A DNA stretch of 64,000 nucleotides from Actinoplanes sp. SE50/110 (GTDB lineage Bacteria > Actinomycetota > Actinomycetes > Mycobacteriales > Micromonosporaceae): assembly GCF_900119315.1 (NCBI RefSeq), contig NZ_LT827010.1, forward strand, positions 3,009,001 through 3,073,000, written 5' to 3'. Positions 1-8,760 of the stretch are shown here, piece after piece. Each line of letters opens with the position of its first letter. The stretch's first letter is position 1. The position numbers and the translations under genes were made by a program. The notes beneath the pieces are model-generated. The model worked only from the letters and a program-made list of their open reading frames with translations. It had not been told where the DNA came from and did no database searches.

Positions 1-110
1 TCGTTGGCGGCGATGACACCCGGCCTCCGGGCGAATCCGTCCCGCGTGCGACGTGGCCCGCGGGAGAGCCGCCCCGTAAAGGGTTCCTGCCCGCCTGGGG
101 CAACGTTAAC
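1..110. other. Window edge, no gene recognised
   Basis: This short stretch lies beyond the 3' end of the TetR gene. A frame on the plus strand is open through it, but it is too short and lacks any recognisable motif, so I call nothing here. It could hold the end of a gene that begins outside the window. Confidence 0.4.
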
Positions 111-749
111 TCATTGTTCGTCTTGAACGTGTTGATCATCGGTTGTGTCTATTGTCCGAAGTCCGTCGAAAGCGAGCCGGACCACGGTGTCGGCCAGCGC
201 CCCGGGCCGGCCGCGATCAGGGCGGTACCACTCCACCAGCGAGTTGACCATGCCGAAGAGCAGACGCGCGGCGGTCGCCGGGTCCACGTCCGCGCGGACG
301 CCCCCTTCGGCCTGGGCCTGCTTGACGAGCTCGGTGACCAGCGCGTCGAATTCCCGGCGACGAGCCAGGGCGTGCTGTTCGACCGCTGTGTTGCCGCGGA
401 CGCGGAGCAGCAGCGTGACGAACTCCAGGCGCTCGGCGAGCACCAGAACACTGCTCCGGACCAGCGCCTCCAGGCGTACCGTCGCGGATGCCGGCGCGTC
501 ACGCACCTGCTCGGCCGCCTCGAAGAGGCCGTCCACCGCGCGATCCACCGCCATCCCGAGCAGCTGCTCCTTGCTGCTGACGTGGTGGTACAGGGTCGAC
601 TTGGTGATGCCGAGCGTCTCCGCGACGTCGAACATGCTGGTCGCGTCGTACCCGTGCGCGTTGAACAGCCGGACCGCGGCGGCCAGCACGGCGTCGACGT
701 CGTGGCCGGGCCGGCCGCGGCGGCGCGGTGCGGGCTGCGCGGTGTCCAT
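111..749 (-). CDS. paaR: TetR-family repressor of phenylacetate genes (PaaR type)
   Basis: The 212-residue protein has an N-terminal TetR helix-turn-helix at about residues 15-60 (ITKSTLYHHVSSKEQLL) followed by an all-helical ligand-binding domain. The start MDTAQPAPRRRGRPG is chosen because the basic arm directly before the HTH is typical of the family; a longer reading frame upstream overlaps the shared promoter and is unlikely. It is divergent from paaN and a palindrome lies between them, so it very probably represses the paa operon and is released by phenylacetyl-CoA, as described for TetR-type PaaR of other actinobacteria. The HTH is seen; the ligand and target are inferred from position. 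Confidence 0.85.
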   Translation of the reverse strand: MDTAQPAPRRRGRPGHDVDAVLAAAVRLFNAHGYDATSMFDVAETLGITKSTLYHHVSSKEQLLGMAVDRAVDGLFEAAEQVRDAPASATVRLEALVRSSVLVLAERLEFVTLLLRVRGNTAVEQHALARRREFDALVTELVKQAQAEGGVRADVDPATAARLLFGMVNSLVEWYRPDRGRPGALADTVVRLAFDGLRTIDTTDDQHVQDEQ

Positions 750-793
750 GGAGCGAAATATGTCAGACCTGACGAGGAGAGTAAGGCGAGGGC

Positions 794-823
794 TTGAATT
801 ACCGACCGAATGGTTGGTAAACA
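794..823 (+). promoter_or_regulatory. paaN promoter with PaaR-type operator
   Basis: An inverted repeat TACCGACC-GAAT-GGTTGGTA occupies 800-819, with seven of eight arm positions complementary. A possible -35 (TTGAAT, 794-799) and a weak -10 (TAAACA, 818-823) flank it at an 18-bp spacing, so a bound dimer would cover the core promoter. It is the only strong palindrome between the divergent repressor and paaN. The promoter boxes are inference; the palindrome is direct observation. Confidence 0.65.
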
Positions 824-856
824 TGAGGGGACCACCGATCGCAACGGAGCGAACGC

Positions 857-2542
857 ATGACGACACCCGCTGACCTGTACGCCACCCACCGTGAGCTGCT
901 TGAGCGCGCGATCGAGGCGGCCTCCGCCCGCGACTACTGGTCCGCCTACCCGGAGTCGCCCAGCAAGTCGGTGTACGGCGAGGACGCCGCACCCGCCGGC
1001 GAGCGTGCCTTCGCCGCCCTGCTCGGCAACCGGTTCCCGATCGACGTCCCCGGCGCCACCGGCACCGTGTCCACCGAGCGCTCGCCGTTCGGCATCGAGC
1101 TCGGTGTCAGCTACCCCAAGGCCGACCCGCTCGCCCTGGTCGCCGCCGCCCGCGCCACCATCCCGTCCTGGCGCGCCGTCGGCCCGCAGGGCCGGGCCGG
1201 GATCGCCGCCGAGATCCTGCGCCGGATCAACGCGCGCATCTTCGAGATGGCGCACGCCGTCCAGCACACCTCGGGGCAGGCGTTCGTGATGGCCTTCCAG
1301 GCCGGCGGCGCCCACGCGCAGGACCGTGCACTGGAGGCCATCGCCTATGCGCTGGCCGCCACCACCCGCATGCCCAGCACCTCGTCCTGGGCCAAGCCGC
1401 AGCGCGGCGGTGACCCGCTGAGCATGACCAAGACCGGCACCGTCGTCGGCCGCGGTGTCGCCCTGGTGATCGGCTGCACCACCTTCCCGACGTGGAACAG
1501 CTACCCCGGCCTGTTCGCCAGCCTGGTCACCGGCAACCCGGTCATCGTCAAGCCGCACCCGGGCGCGGTCCTGCCGCTCGCCATCACCGTGCAGATCTGC
1601 CGGGAGGTCCTGACCGAGGCCGGGCTGAACCCGGACGTCGTCACGCTCGCCGTGGAGGAGCCGGGTGACGGCATCGCCGCCACCCTCGCCACGCATCCCG
1701 ACGTGCGGATCGTCGACTTCACCGGCTCCAGCGAGTTCGGCGACTGGCTCGAGGCGAACGCGCGGCAGGCCGTCGTCTACACCGAGAAGGCCGGGCTCAA
1801 CACGGTCCTGCTCGACTCCACCGACGACTACCGCGGCCTGCTGCGCAACCTGGCCTTCTCGCTCTCGCTCTACAGCGGCCAGATGTGCACCACCCCGCAG
1901 AATCTTCTGATCCCCCGCGACGGCATCGACACGGAAGCCGGCCGTCGCACCCCGCAGGAGTTCGGCGCGGACCTGGCCACCGCGCTCGGCAAGCTGCTCG
2001 GCGATCCGAAACGGGCGGCCGGCACTCTCGGCGCGATCGTCAACGACGGCGTGCTGGCCCGGCTCACCGAGGCGGCCGGGTCGCCCGGCGTGGTGCACCC
2101 GTCCACCGAGGTCACCGACGAGCAGTTCCCGGGCGCCACCATCCGGACGCCGGTGGTGCTGAGCCTGGACGCCGCCGACGACAAGACCTACACCCGCGAG
2201 TGGTTCGGGCCGGTCTCGTTCCTGATCACCACCGACTCCACCGAGCACAGCCTGCGGGTGTTCACCGAGACGGTGCGGGCGCACGGCGCGCTGACCGCGC
2301 TGGTCCACTCCACGTCGTCCGAGGTGCTCGCGGCCGCTCGGGAAGCGGCGCTGGATGCCGGCGTGCACCTCTCGGAGAACCTGACCGGCGGCGTCTTCGT
2401 GAACCAGACGGCGGCGTTCAGCGACCTGCACGGCACCGGAGCGAACCCGGCCGCGACCGCCTCGCTGACCGACGACTACTTCGTGAGCGGCCGGTTCTTC
2501 ACCCTCCAGTCCCGCCACCACGTGCCGGCGGCGACGTCATGA
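857..2542 (+). CDS. paaN: Phenylacetate degradation protein PaaN (aldehyde dehydrogenase type)
   Basis: This 561-residue protein is an aldehyde-dehydrogenase-fold enzyme of the PaaN family, acting on ring-opened phenylacetyl-CoA intermediates in the cytoplasm. The catalytic cysteine is in [11 protein letters not shown] (about residue 345) and the cofactor loop region includes [10 protein letters not shown] and YTEKAGLNT. It has only the ALDH part: the C-terminal MaoC-like hydratase domain of E. coli PaaZ is missing, so the oxepin-CoA hydrolase activity must come from another protein if the full pathway runs. GGAG lies about ten bases before the ATG. It overlaps paaA by four bases (ATGA), indicating translational coupling. 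Confidence 0.93.
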   Translation: MTTPADLYATHRELLERAIEAASARDYWSAYPESPSKSVYGEDAAPAGERAFAALLGNRFPIDVPGATGTVSTERSPFGIELGVSYPKADPLALVAAARATIPSWRAVGPQGRAGIAAEILRRINARIFEMAHAVQHTSGQAFVMAFQAGGAHAQDRALEAIAYALAATTRMPSTSSWAKPQRGGDPLSMTKTGTVVGRGVALVIGCTTFPTWNSYPGLFASLVTGNPVIVKPHPGAVLPLAITVQICREVLTEAGLNPDVVTLAVEEPGDGIAATLATHPDVRIVDFTGSSEFGDWLEANARQAVVYTEKAGLNTVLLDSTDDYRGLLRNLAFSLSLYSGQMCTTPQNLLIPRDGIDTEAGRRTPQEFGADLATALGKLLGDPKRAAGTLGAIVNDGVLARLTEAAGSPGVVHPSTEVTDEQFPGATIRTPVVLSLDAADDKTYTREWFGPVSFLITTDSTEHSLRVFTETVRAHGALTALVHSTSSEVLAAAREAALDAGVHLSENLTGGVFVNQTAAFSDLHGTGANPAATASLTDDYFVSGRFFTLQSRHHVPAATS

Positions 2543-3465
2543 GCGGTGAGGAGACCTTCGCCGACACGATCGCGCGGGATCAGCGTGTCGAGCCACGGGA
2601 CTGGATGCCGGACGGATACCGCCAGACCCTGATCCGGCAGATCGCCCAGCACGCCCACTCCGAGATCATCGGTATGCAACCGGAGGGCGATTGGATCACC
2701 CGCGCCCCGACGTTGCGGCGCAAGGCGATCCTGCTGGCAAAGGTGCAGGACGAGGCCGGTCATGGGCTCTACCTTTATTCGGCTGCCGAGACGCTCGGCG
2801 CCGACCGGGGCGATCTGACCCGGCGGCTGATCGAGGGTCGGCAGAAGTATTCGTCGATCTTCAACTATCCGACGCTGAGCTTCGCCGACGTCGGGGTGAT
2901 CGGCTGGCTCGTCGACGGCGCCGCCATCTGCAACCAGGTGCCGCTGTGCCGCAGTTCCTACGGGCCCTACGCCCGGGCCATGATCCGGATCTGCAAGGAG
3001 GAGTCCTTCCACCAGCGGCAGGGCTACGAGTTGCTGATGACCATGATGGGCGGCACCCCGGCCCAGCGGGACATGGTGCAGGATGCGGTGAACCGCTGGT
3101 GGTGGCCCTCGCTGATGATGTTCGGCCCGCCCGACGGTGACTCACCGAACTCGGCCCGCTCGATGGCGTGGAAAATCAAGCGGCACAGCAACGACGAGCT
3201 GCGCCAGCGGTTCGTCGACATGAGTGTGCCGCAGGCCGAGGCGCTCGGCGTCACCCTGCCCGACTCCGAGCTGCGGTGGAACGCCGACCGGGAGCACTAC
3301 GACTTCGGTGAGCCCGACTGGGCTGAGCTGAAACGCGTGATCACCGGTGATGGGCCGCTCAACCGGCAGCGGATCGCGCGGCGCCGGCAGGCGGATACCG
3401 ACGGGGCCTGGGTGCGCGAAGCCGCCGCGGCGCACGCGGCGAAACAGACCGGGAGCGGGCGATGA
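2539..3465 (+). CDS. paaA: Phenylacetyl-CoA epoxidase catalytic subunit PaaA
   Basis: PaaA (308 residues) is the catalytic di-iron subunit of the ring 1,2-phenylacetyl-CoA epoxidase, which adds one oxygen atom to the aromatic ring of phenylacetyl-CoA. Iron-ligand motifs are visible: [13 protein letters not shown] around residue 70 and [13 protein letters not shown] around residue 155, both of the E-x2-H type. The start is the ATG overlapping the paaN stop, which gives the usual family length. The stop codon overlaps the start of paaB by four bases, so paaN, paaA and paaB are translationally coupled. Confidence 0.96.
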   Translation: MSGEETFADTIARDQRVEPRDWMPDGYRQTLIRQIAQHAHSEIIGMQPEGDWITRAPTLRRKAILLAKVQDEAGHGLYLYSAAETLGADRGDLTRRLIEGRQKYSSIFNYPTLSFADVGVIGWLVDGAAICNQVPLCRSSYGPYARAMIRICKEESFHQRQGYELLMTMMGGTPAQRDMVQDAVNRWWWPSLMMFGPPDGDSPNSARSMAWKIKRHSNDELRQRFVDMSVPQAEALGVTLPDSELRWNADREHYDFGEPDWAELKRVITGDGPLNRQRIARRRQADTDGAWVREAAAAHAAKQTGSGR

Positions 3466-3758
3466 GCGACGATGTACGCCACGAGTGGCCGCTGTTCGAG
3501 GTGTTCGTGCGGGCCAAGCGCGGCCTCAACCACGTGCATGTCGGCTCGCTGCGGGCCGCCGACCACCGGATGGCTCTGCAGCACGCGCGGGATCTGTACA
3601 CCCGGCGCAACGAGGGGGTCAGCATCTGGGTCGTGCTCTCCGACGACGTGGTGGCCAGCGACCCCGATGACAAGGCGGCGTATTTCGAGCCGAGCGCCGA
3701 CAAGGTGTATCGGCATCCGACGTACTACGCCATCCCCGACTCGGTGCCGCACATCTGA
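3462..3758 (+). CDS. paaB: Phenylacetyl-CoA epoxidase subunit PaaB
   Basis: This is a 98-residue PaaB, the small bridging subunit of the epoxidase complex. The family signature is clear: [20 protein letters not shown] near the N-terminus, followed by the conserved [17 protein letters not shown] segment. The length is normal for the family. It starts inside the stop region of paaA (ATGA overlap) and is followed seven bases later by paaC. PaaB has no catalytic centre; it organises the PaaA-PaaC heterodimers. Confidence 0.96.
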   Translation: MSDDVRHEWPLFEVFVRAKRGLNHVHVGSLRAADHRMALQHARDLYTRRNEGVSIWVVLSDDVVASDPDDKAAYFEPSADKVYRHPTYYAIPDSVPHI

Positions 3759-3765
3759 GGTGACC

Positions 3766-4647
3766 ATGGCCTTCGACGACGCGTACGGTGCGCTCACCGA
3801 TCATGACGACGACGCCCGCTGGGCGTATGGGACCGGCTTCACCGACCCCCTCGCCGGGGTGCCCGCCGCGTTCCCCGACGGGGTGGATCGGGGCGACCTG
3901 GCCACCTACTGCCTGATGCTCGGCGACGACGCGCTGATCATGTCCCACCGGTTGCAGCAGTGGGTCACCCGTGCTCCCGAGCTCGAGGACGAACTGGCGC
4001 TGGCCAACATCGGACTGGACCTGCTCGGGCAGGCCCGGCTGCTGCTGACCCGGGCCGGGGAGGCCGGGGGTGGCGGGCATGACGAGGACGCGCTGGCCTA
4101 CCACCGTGACCCGCACGAGTTCCGCAACGTGCGGTTGGCGGAACGGGCCGACGGCGACTTCGCCCAGCTGACCGCCCGGCTGCTGGTCTTCGCGACCTGG
4201 CGGCTGGCGCTCTTCGACCGGCTCGCCGCCTCCCGCGACCCGATGCTGGCCGCGATCGCCGCCAAGGGGGTCAAGGAGCTGACCTATCACCGGGACTACG
4301 CCGCGCAGTGGGTGGTCCGGCTCGGCGACGGCACCCCGCTGTCGCACGACCGGATGACCGCGGCGATGACCGGGGTGCTCTCAGCGGCCGGCGAGCTGTT
4401 CCGCCCGCACGAGGTCGAGGCGCGGCTGGCGGCCGACGGCGTCGCCGTCGACCCGGCCACCCTTCGTGCCGAGTTCGACATGGTGCTCGCCGAGGTGCTG
4501 GCCGCGGCGACGATCGACGCCGGCTCGGTGACGGACGACGACGAGGCCGCTGGCCAGGGCCGCGACGGCGCACACACCACGGCCCTCGGCGAGATCCTCG
4601 CCGAAATGCAGGAGCTGGCCCGTGCTGTCCCCGGAGGTACGTGGTGA
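3766..4647 (+). CDS. paaC: Phenylacetyl-CoA epoxidase structural subunit PaaC
   Basis: PaaC (293 residues) is the ferritin-fold partner of PaaA. It keeps the overall helical bundle (for example LALANIGLDLLGQARLLLTRAGE and KGVKELTYHRDYAAQWVVRLGDG) but serves as a scaffold that stabilises PaaA. The ATG at 3766 follows GAGG at a normal distance and gives a standard length; the open frame extends upstream only inside paaB. Unlike the tightly packed junctions before it, it is followed by a 343-bp spacer containing a tandem repeat before paaD. Confidence 0.94.
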   Translation: MAFDDAYGALTDHDDDARWAYGTGFTDPLAGVPAAFPDGVDRGDLATYCLMLGDDALIMSHRLQQWVTRAPELEDELALANIGLDLLGQARLLLTRAGEAGGGGHDEDALAYHRDPHEFRNVRLAERADGDFAQLTARLLVFATWRLALFDRLAASRDPMLAAIAAKGVKELTYHRDYAAQWVVRLGDGTPLSHDRMTAAMTGVLSAAGELFRPHEVEARLAADGVAVDPATLRAEFDMVLAEVLAAATIDAGSVTDDDEAAGQGRDGAHTTALGEILAEMQELARAVPGGTW

Positions 4648-4680
4648 CCACCGTCCGTCACCTCACCGCCTCGGGCCTGC

Positions 4681-4950
4681 GCGGGCCCCGCAGATGCGAT
4701 GGCCGTCGCTCTGACCGTGGCGTGCGCGGGCCGCGGAGTTGCGGTGACCATCGCTCCGACTGTGGCGTGCGCGGGCCGCGGAGTTGCGGTGACCATCGCT
4801 CCGACCGTGGCGTGCGCGGGCCTCGAGGTTGCGGTGACCATCGCTCCGACCGTGGTCTGCGCGGGCCTCGAGGATGGGGTGACCATCGCACTGTTCAGGG
4901 TCTGAGCGAGGCCCACGGGTGCGATGACCGTCGCTTCACACGGCGCGCTG
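4681..4950 (+). repeat. 45-bp tandem repeat, six copies, between paaC and paaD
   Basis: Copies begin at 4681, 4726, 4771, 4816, 4861 and 4906 (sixth strongly degenerate). The unit starts GCGGGCCGCGGAGTTGCGGT and continues with GACCATCGCTCCGAC. Because 45 is a multiple of three, every frame that is open in one unit is open in all, which produces spurious ORFs on both strands. The array fills most of the 343 bp separating paaC from paaD; I see no other gene in this spacer. Confidence 0.9.
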
Positions 4951-4990
4951 TGATGGGCGCGCCGGCTGGTGTTCTCGCGGGCGGCCGGCG

Positions 4991-5479
4991 ATGAACGCCG
5001 AGCTGGTCGTCGGCACCGTCACCGACCCGGAGCTGCCGATGGTGACCCTGGCCGAGCTGGGGATCGTGCGCGAGGTCCGGCAGGACGGTGACGGTGTGGT
5101 CGTGACGATCACCCCGACCTATTCGGGCTGCCCCGCCATGGAGGCGATCCGCGCCGACATCGCTACGGCGCTGCGCCGGGCCGGCTTCGGGCCGGTCGAG
5201 GTGCGCACCGTGCTGGCGCCGGCCTGGACCACCGACTGGATCAGTGAGTCCGGCCGCCGCAAGCTCGCCGAGGCCGGCATCGCGCCACCGGGGGCCGCGC
5301 CTCGCCGGGCGGGCGGGCCGATCCCGCTCACCCTCACGCCGCGGTCCGGCGCCGTCCCGTGTCCGCGCTGCGGCTCGGCGGAGACCGAAGCGGTCGCCGC
5401 GTTCGGCGCCACCGCCTGCCGGGAGTTGCGTCGATGCCCGGCCTGCCGGGAGCCGTTCGAACACATGAAGGAGATCTGA
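4991..5479 (+). CDS. paaD: Phenylacetyl-CoA epoxidase assembly protein PaaD
   Basis: PaaD (162 residues) belongs to the MIP18/DUF59 family and helps assemble the iron cofactors of the epoxidase system. The N-terminal DUF59 core is visible (VTDPELPMVTLAELGIVREV, then TPTYSGCPAME with the conserved cysteine). A C-terminal zinc ribbon follows: CPRCGS around residue 120 and CRELRRCPACREPF at the end. The ATG lies just after the repeat array with only a weak ribosome-binding site. The C-terminus runs into a strong GAAGGAG site that serves paaE. Confidence 0.93.
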   Translation: MNAELVVGTVTDPELPMVTLAELGIVREVRQDGDGVVVTITPTYSGCPAMEAIRADIATALRRAGFGPVEVRTVLAPAWTTDWISESGRRKLAEAGIAPPGAAPRRAGGPIPLTLTPRSGAVPCPRCGSAETEAVAAFGATACRELRRCPACREPFEHMKEI

Positions 5480-5480
5480 C

Positions 5481-6527
5481 GTGGCGATCAGCGGTTTCCA
5501 CACGCTGCGGGTCGCCGCGGTCGATCGGCTGTGCCCGGACGCGGTCGCGGTGACCCTGGCCGTGCCGCCCGAGCTGACCGAGCGATTCGCGTTCCGGCCC
5601 GGTCAGTCGCTGACGGTCCAGCGGGCCGGCGAACGCCGAACGTATTCGATCTGCGCCCCCGCCGGCGGCGCGCCCCGGATCGGTGTGCGCGAGGTGCCCG
5701 GCGGCCGGATTTCCGGCTGGATCGTGCACGACCTGCGCGTCGGTGACGAGTTGGAGGTGGCGCCGCCGTCCGGGACGTTCACCCCCGATCTCACGGCGGG
5801 CGGGCGGCACGTGTTGATCGCGGCCGGCTCCGGCATCACCCCGATGCTGTCGATCGCCGCGTCCCTGCTGCGTCGGCCGGATGCCGAGGTCGTCCTGCTC
5901 TACGGCAACCGCCGGACCGACACGGTGATGTTCGCCGAGGAACTCGCCGACCTGAAAGACCGCTATCCGGCCCGGCTGGAGCTGGTCCACGTGTTGTCCC
6001 GGGAGCCCCGGGAGGCCGACCTGTTCTCCGGTCGCCTCGACGCGGCCCGGCTGCGGGCACTGCTGCCGCTGCTGATCGACGTCCCGGCGGTCGACCACTG
6101 GTGGCTGTGCGGCCCGTTCGGGATGGTCGTCGACGCCACTGAAGTGTTGAGCGAGGCCGGGGTCGCACCCGAGCGCATCCACCGAGAGTTGTTCTGGGCC
6201 GACGAGGCGCCGCCCGAGCCGGTTCGCCCCGAGCCGGAGTCCCGCGGCCCGAGCAGCGAGATCACCGTCCACCTGGACGGCCGCGCGACCACGGTCACCG
6301 TCGAACAGGGCGTAACCCTGCTGGACGGCGTCCAGCGCGCCCGGCCCGACCTGCCGTTCGCCTGCAAGGGCGGCGTCTGCGGCACCTGCCGAGCCCGCGT
6401 CATCGAAGGCGACGTCGCCATGCGCCGCAACTTCGCCCTGGAAGACGCCGAGTTGGCCGCCGGCTTCGTCCTCACCTGCCAGAGCACGGCCACTTCCCCG
6501 AAAGTGGTGGTCGATTTCGACGAATAA
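5481..6527 (+). CDS. paaE: Phenylacetyl-CoA epoxidase reductase PaaE
   Basis: PaaE (348 residues) passes electrons from NAD(P)H through FAD and a 2Fe-2S cluster to PaaA. The FAD/NAD reductase module occupies about residues 1-245 (flavin motif RRTYSICAP, nucleotide-binding LIAAGSGITPM), and a plant-type ferredoxin domain the last 90 residues with CKGGVCGTCRA and a downstream cysteine in LTCQST. The start is GTG at 5481, preceded by GAAGGAG inside the end of paaD. It is the last gene of the paa run visible here. Confidence 0.95.
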   Translation: MAISGFHTLRVAAVDRLCPDAVAVTLAVPPELTERFAFRPGQSLTVQRAGERRTYSICAPAGGAPRIGVREVPGGRISGWIVHDLRVGDELEVAPPSGTFTPDLTAGGRHVLIAAGSGITPMLSIAASLLRRPDAEVVLLYGNRRTDTVMFAEELADLKDRYPARLELVHVLSREPREADLFSGRLDAARLRALLPLLIDVPAVDHWWLCGPFGMVVDATEVLSEAGVAPERIHRELFWADEAPPEPVRPEPESRGPSSEITVHLDGRATTVTVEQGVTLLDGVQRARPDLPFACKGGVCGTCRARVIEGDVAMRRNFALEDAELAAGFVLTCQSTATSPKVVVDFDE

Positions 6528-6604
6528 CCCGCCAGGTCCCCCAGCGCAGCCGCCAGCCCGCTGACCCCGCCGCTTGCTTCCTGCGGGTCGTGAGCCAGCC
6601 TGTG

Positions 6605-6757
6605 GCGGGTTGTCGGTTTGCTCCGCGCGGGTTGCGGGTTGTGTGTTCGCGTGGGGCGGGTTGTCGGTTTGCTCCGCGCGGGTTGCGGGTTGTGTGTCCG
6701 CGTGGGGCGGGTTGTCGGTCTGCTCCGCGCGCGTTGCGGGTTGTGCGTCCGTGCGGG
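6605..6757 (+). repeat. 51-bp tandem repeat, three copies, downstream of paaE
   Basis: Copies begin at 6605, 6656 and 6707. The unit begins GCGGGTTGTCGGTTTGCTCC and ends with a GTTGCGGGTTGTGTG segment; the third copy is more diverged. The array occupies half of the 306-bp spacer 6528-6833 between paaE and the next gene, and the rest of the spacer shows no gene. The unit is unrelated in sequence to the 45-bp unit inside the operon. Confidence 0.88.
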
Positions 6758-6821
6758 ACGGGAAGGCGTCACCCGGCTGATTCCCGGGTGATCATTCTTC
6801 TACTGTGGAGTCTGGGCGGGG

Positions 6822-6827
6822 TAGCGT
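6822..6827 (+). promoter_or_regulatory. -10 box of a probable leaderless transcript
   Basis: TAGCGT matches the actinobacterial TANNNT -10 consensus and ends six bases before the ATG at 6834. Transcription would start at or next to the A of the ATG. No ribosome-binding site is visible in the six bases between. Confidence 0.5.
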
Positions 6828-6833
6828 TCGCGC

Positions 6834-7436
6834 ATGGAGGTTTTCGATCAACTCGCTGAGAAGTATCAGGGCGAGCACAGCCATAATCCCTACCAGTCGG
6901 CGCTGATCGAGAAGATCGGCACCCTGCTTCCGGCCGGCACCTCGGTGCTCGACCTGGGCTGCGGCACCGGGGTGCCGACCGCCCGCGTTCTGACCGAGTC
7001 GGATCACCGCGTTGTCGGTGTGGACATTGCCGAGGGCATGCTGCGGCTGGCCCGTGAGCAGGTGCCCGCGGCCGAGTTCGTGCATGCCAACTTCGCCGAG
7101 CTGCCGGCGGATTTCGGCAGGTTCGAGGCGGTCACCGCGTTCTTCTCGCTGCTCATGCTCAGCAAGGCGGACATCGAACGCACCCTCGACAAGATCGCGG
7201 GCTGGCTGCAGCCGGGCGGATACTTCGCGATCGGCATGGTCAACTTCGACGCGGACAGCATCCCGATCGAATTCATGGGAGTGCCGGTGACCGTTTCCGG
7301 CTACCTGGAGCCGGACCTCAGGGCGGTCCTGGAAAAGCACGGCTTCGAGGTCGCAACGATCGAGACGGTGTTCTTCACGCCGACCGACGGGCCGCAGGAG
7401 AGCCAGATCTTCGCCCTCGCCAAGCTCCGGCCCTGA
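6834..7436 (+). CDS. Class I SAM-dependent methyltransferase
   Basis: This 200-residue protein has the Rossmann methyltransferase core: motif I VLDLGCGTGVPT (about residues 39-50), the acidic loop VVGVDIAEGML, and the post-motif GWLQPGGYFAIG. The substrate cannot be read from sequence. The ATG appears leaderless. It stands alone between the paa operon and a strong hairpin, so it is probably monocistronic and need not relate to phenylacetate. Confidence 0.85.
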   Translation: MEVFDQLAEKYQGEHSHNPYQSALIEKIGTLLPAGTSVLDLGCGTGVPTARVLTESDHRVVGVDIAEGMLRLAREQVPAAEFVHANFAELPADFGRFEAVTAFFSLLMLSKADIERTLDKIAGWLQPGGYFAIGMVNFDADSIPIEFMGVPVTVSGYLEPDLRAVLEKHGFEVATIETVFFTPTDGPQESQIFALAKLRP

Positions 7437-7477
7437 CCATCAAAGGCGATAAAACCTCAAAATCCGATTCGGCCGTA

Positions 7478-7509
7478 CGGGTCGGGACGACGCCTGTCGT
7501 CTCGACCCG
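7478..7509 (+). terminator. Strong hairpin after the methyltransferase
   Basis: Arms CGGGTCGGGACGAC (7478-7491) and GTCGTCTCGACCCG (7496-7509) pair at 13 of 14 positions around a GCCT loop. It sits 41 bp past the stop codon. There is no U-tract, as is common for terminators in high-GC actinobacteria. Confidence 0.75.
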
Positions 7510-7581
7510 GCCCTTCATGCGGTCACCTCGTGAACGCCGGACATGTGCGGCGACCGTGGGGGGCGGGACGCGAAAGGGCGG

Positions 7582-7866
7582 TCAGGCGGCCCGGCGGAAC
7601 TCGTTGAGTTCACGGGCCTCGGCGGCATAGCGGGCGAGCAGGTGCACCGTCTCCGGCCCGGCGGTGCCGTCGGTGTCCAGGCCGACCCGGGCCTGGAAGG
7701 CGAGCACCGCCTGGGTCAGGTCCGCCGGTTCCGGGCCGACCGTGACGCCGAAGTCGGCGAACAGGGTGCGCAGGCTCGCCGGGTCGGCGGACGGTGTGCT
7801 TTCCGGCCAGCCGATCAGACCGCCGACGGCGGTGCCGACCATGGTGAGCATTCCTCGAGCGGTCAT
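7582..7866 (-). CDS. Small protein with peptidoglycan-binding-like domain
   Basis: The 94-residue protein contains a single PG_binding_1-like segment at about residues 40-80: LTQAVLAFQARVGLDTDGTA followed by GPETVHLL, which matches the usual F-Q-x-x-x-G-L-x-x-D-G-x-x-G-P-x-T pattern. The N-terminus (MTARGMLTMVGTAVGGLIG) is hydrophobic but short, so export is uncertain. It may bind the cell wall or be a fragment-sized regulator of a wall enzyme; no catalytic domain is present. Confidence 0.65.
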   Translation of the reverse strand: MTARGMLTMVGTAVGGLIGWPESTPSADPASLRTLFADFGVTVGPEPADLTQAVLAFQARVGLDTDGTAGPETVHLLARYAAEARELNEFRRAA

Positions 7867-7994
7867 GGTTGCCTCCCCGATTCGCTGTGTGCTTCCAGCT
7901 TCGGGTTTTCCGCTGTGTACGACATCTGCCGAGGGTCTCGATCGGCTGTGGTCGCCTCCGACTTTTGGCCGGGTGGAGCCGGGGCCGTGCGAGC

Positions 7995-8336
7995 CTACGG
8001 ACAGAGGGCGGCCCGGGCCACGTCGGTCAGTTTGCGGGCCTGTTCGGGGGATACGCCGTACGCGGCAAGATCGTCATGTTCTTGACCGTGTGCCGACGCG
8101 CAGGCCGTGCTGCCCAGATCGGCGATCTCCTCGTCCCGGCGATCCACGGCTAGTTCGGGCAGTTCCTGACGGACGGCAGCGACGAAGCGATCCTGGTTGT
8201 CGGCGGGCGGCGGGGCGCTCGCGGCGGGATGGGCGCGGCCCTGCACCCACACGGCGTCCGAGTGGGAGCATCCCGCGGTGGAGCCCAGCACCAGCATGAC
8301 AAAACCGATGGAGCAGGCGATACGACCGGAATTCAC
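7995..8336 (-). CDS. DUF732-like lipoprotein
   Basis: The 113-residue protein has a lipoprotein signal peptide with lipobox GSTAGC at residues 18-23, followed by a helical domain resembling DUF732 (DRFVAAVRQELPEL, then a conserved cysteine pair at TACASAH and at the C-terminal ALCP). DUF732 proteins are small secreted proteins of unknown function common in mycobacteria and relatives. It is 129 bp upstream, by position, of the small peptidoglycan-binding protein on the same strand and could be co-transcribed with it. Confidence 0.7.
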   Translation of the reverse strand: MNSGRIACSIGFVMLVLGSTAGCSHSDAVWVQGRAHPAASAPPPADNQDRFVAAVRQELPELAVDRRDEEIADLGSTACASAHGQEHDDLAAYGVSPEQARKLTDVARAALCP

Positions 8337-8760
8337 CGGAAAGACCGTATGGCACCCGGGGCGGTCGGCGACCGCGACGCACCGACTCGGACGGGGGACC
8401 CCCGCGGAGCATGATCCGAGGCAGGCGGTGAAGGCCGGGGCCGTCAGGCGTGGCGGGGTCGGGGCGGCGCCGTGGTGATGGCCGGGCGGTGGGCGTGGCG
8501 GGGGTCAAAGCGGTGCCGGTGATGGCTGGGCGGTGGGCGTAGCGGGGGTAGGGTGATCGCTGGGCGGTGGGCGTGGCCGGGGGTCGGGCAGCGCCGTGGT
8601 GATGGCTGGGCGGTGGGCGTAGCGGGGGTCGGGTGATCGCTGGGCGGTGGGCGTGGCCGGGGGTCCGGCAGCGCCGTGGTGGCGACAGGGGCGATGGCGT
8701 ACAGCGAAGTCACAGACCGCTCACCGGTTCGGGACAATCTCCGGGAACACCGTGAAGAAC
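8337..8760. repeat. Spacer with an 80-bp higher-order repeat
   Basis: Within this 424-bp spacer the core GGGCGGTGGGCGT recurs at 8484, 8528, 8562, 8608 and 8642. The 34-bp plus 46-bp pattern repeats as an 80-bp unit, nearly identical between 8528-8607 and 8608-8687. The remainder holds the divergent promoters of the lipoprotein and the protease; I see no gene. Confidence 0.8.

Noticed and set aside
149..2521. A 790-residue open frame opposite paaN and the TetR gene
   Set aside because: It is a shadow frame of high-GC coding DNA. It is rich in Arg/Gly/Asp without any domain, and the plus-strand paaN and minus-strand TetR genes are unmistakable.
4699..4905. A 68-residue ORF with VACAGRGVAVTIAPT repeats between paaC and paaD
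   Set aside because: It exists only because the 45-bp unit is a multiple of three. There is no ribosome-binding site and no resemblance to a protein.
6605..6757. Possible CRISPR-like array in the 45-bp and 51-bp repeats
   Set aside because: The copies are directly adjacent with no unique spacers, and no cas gene is present.
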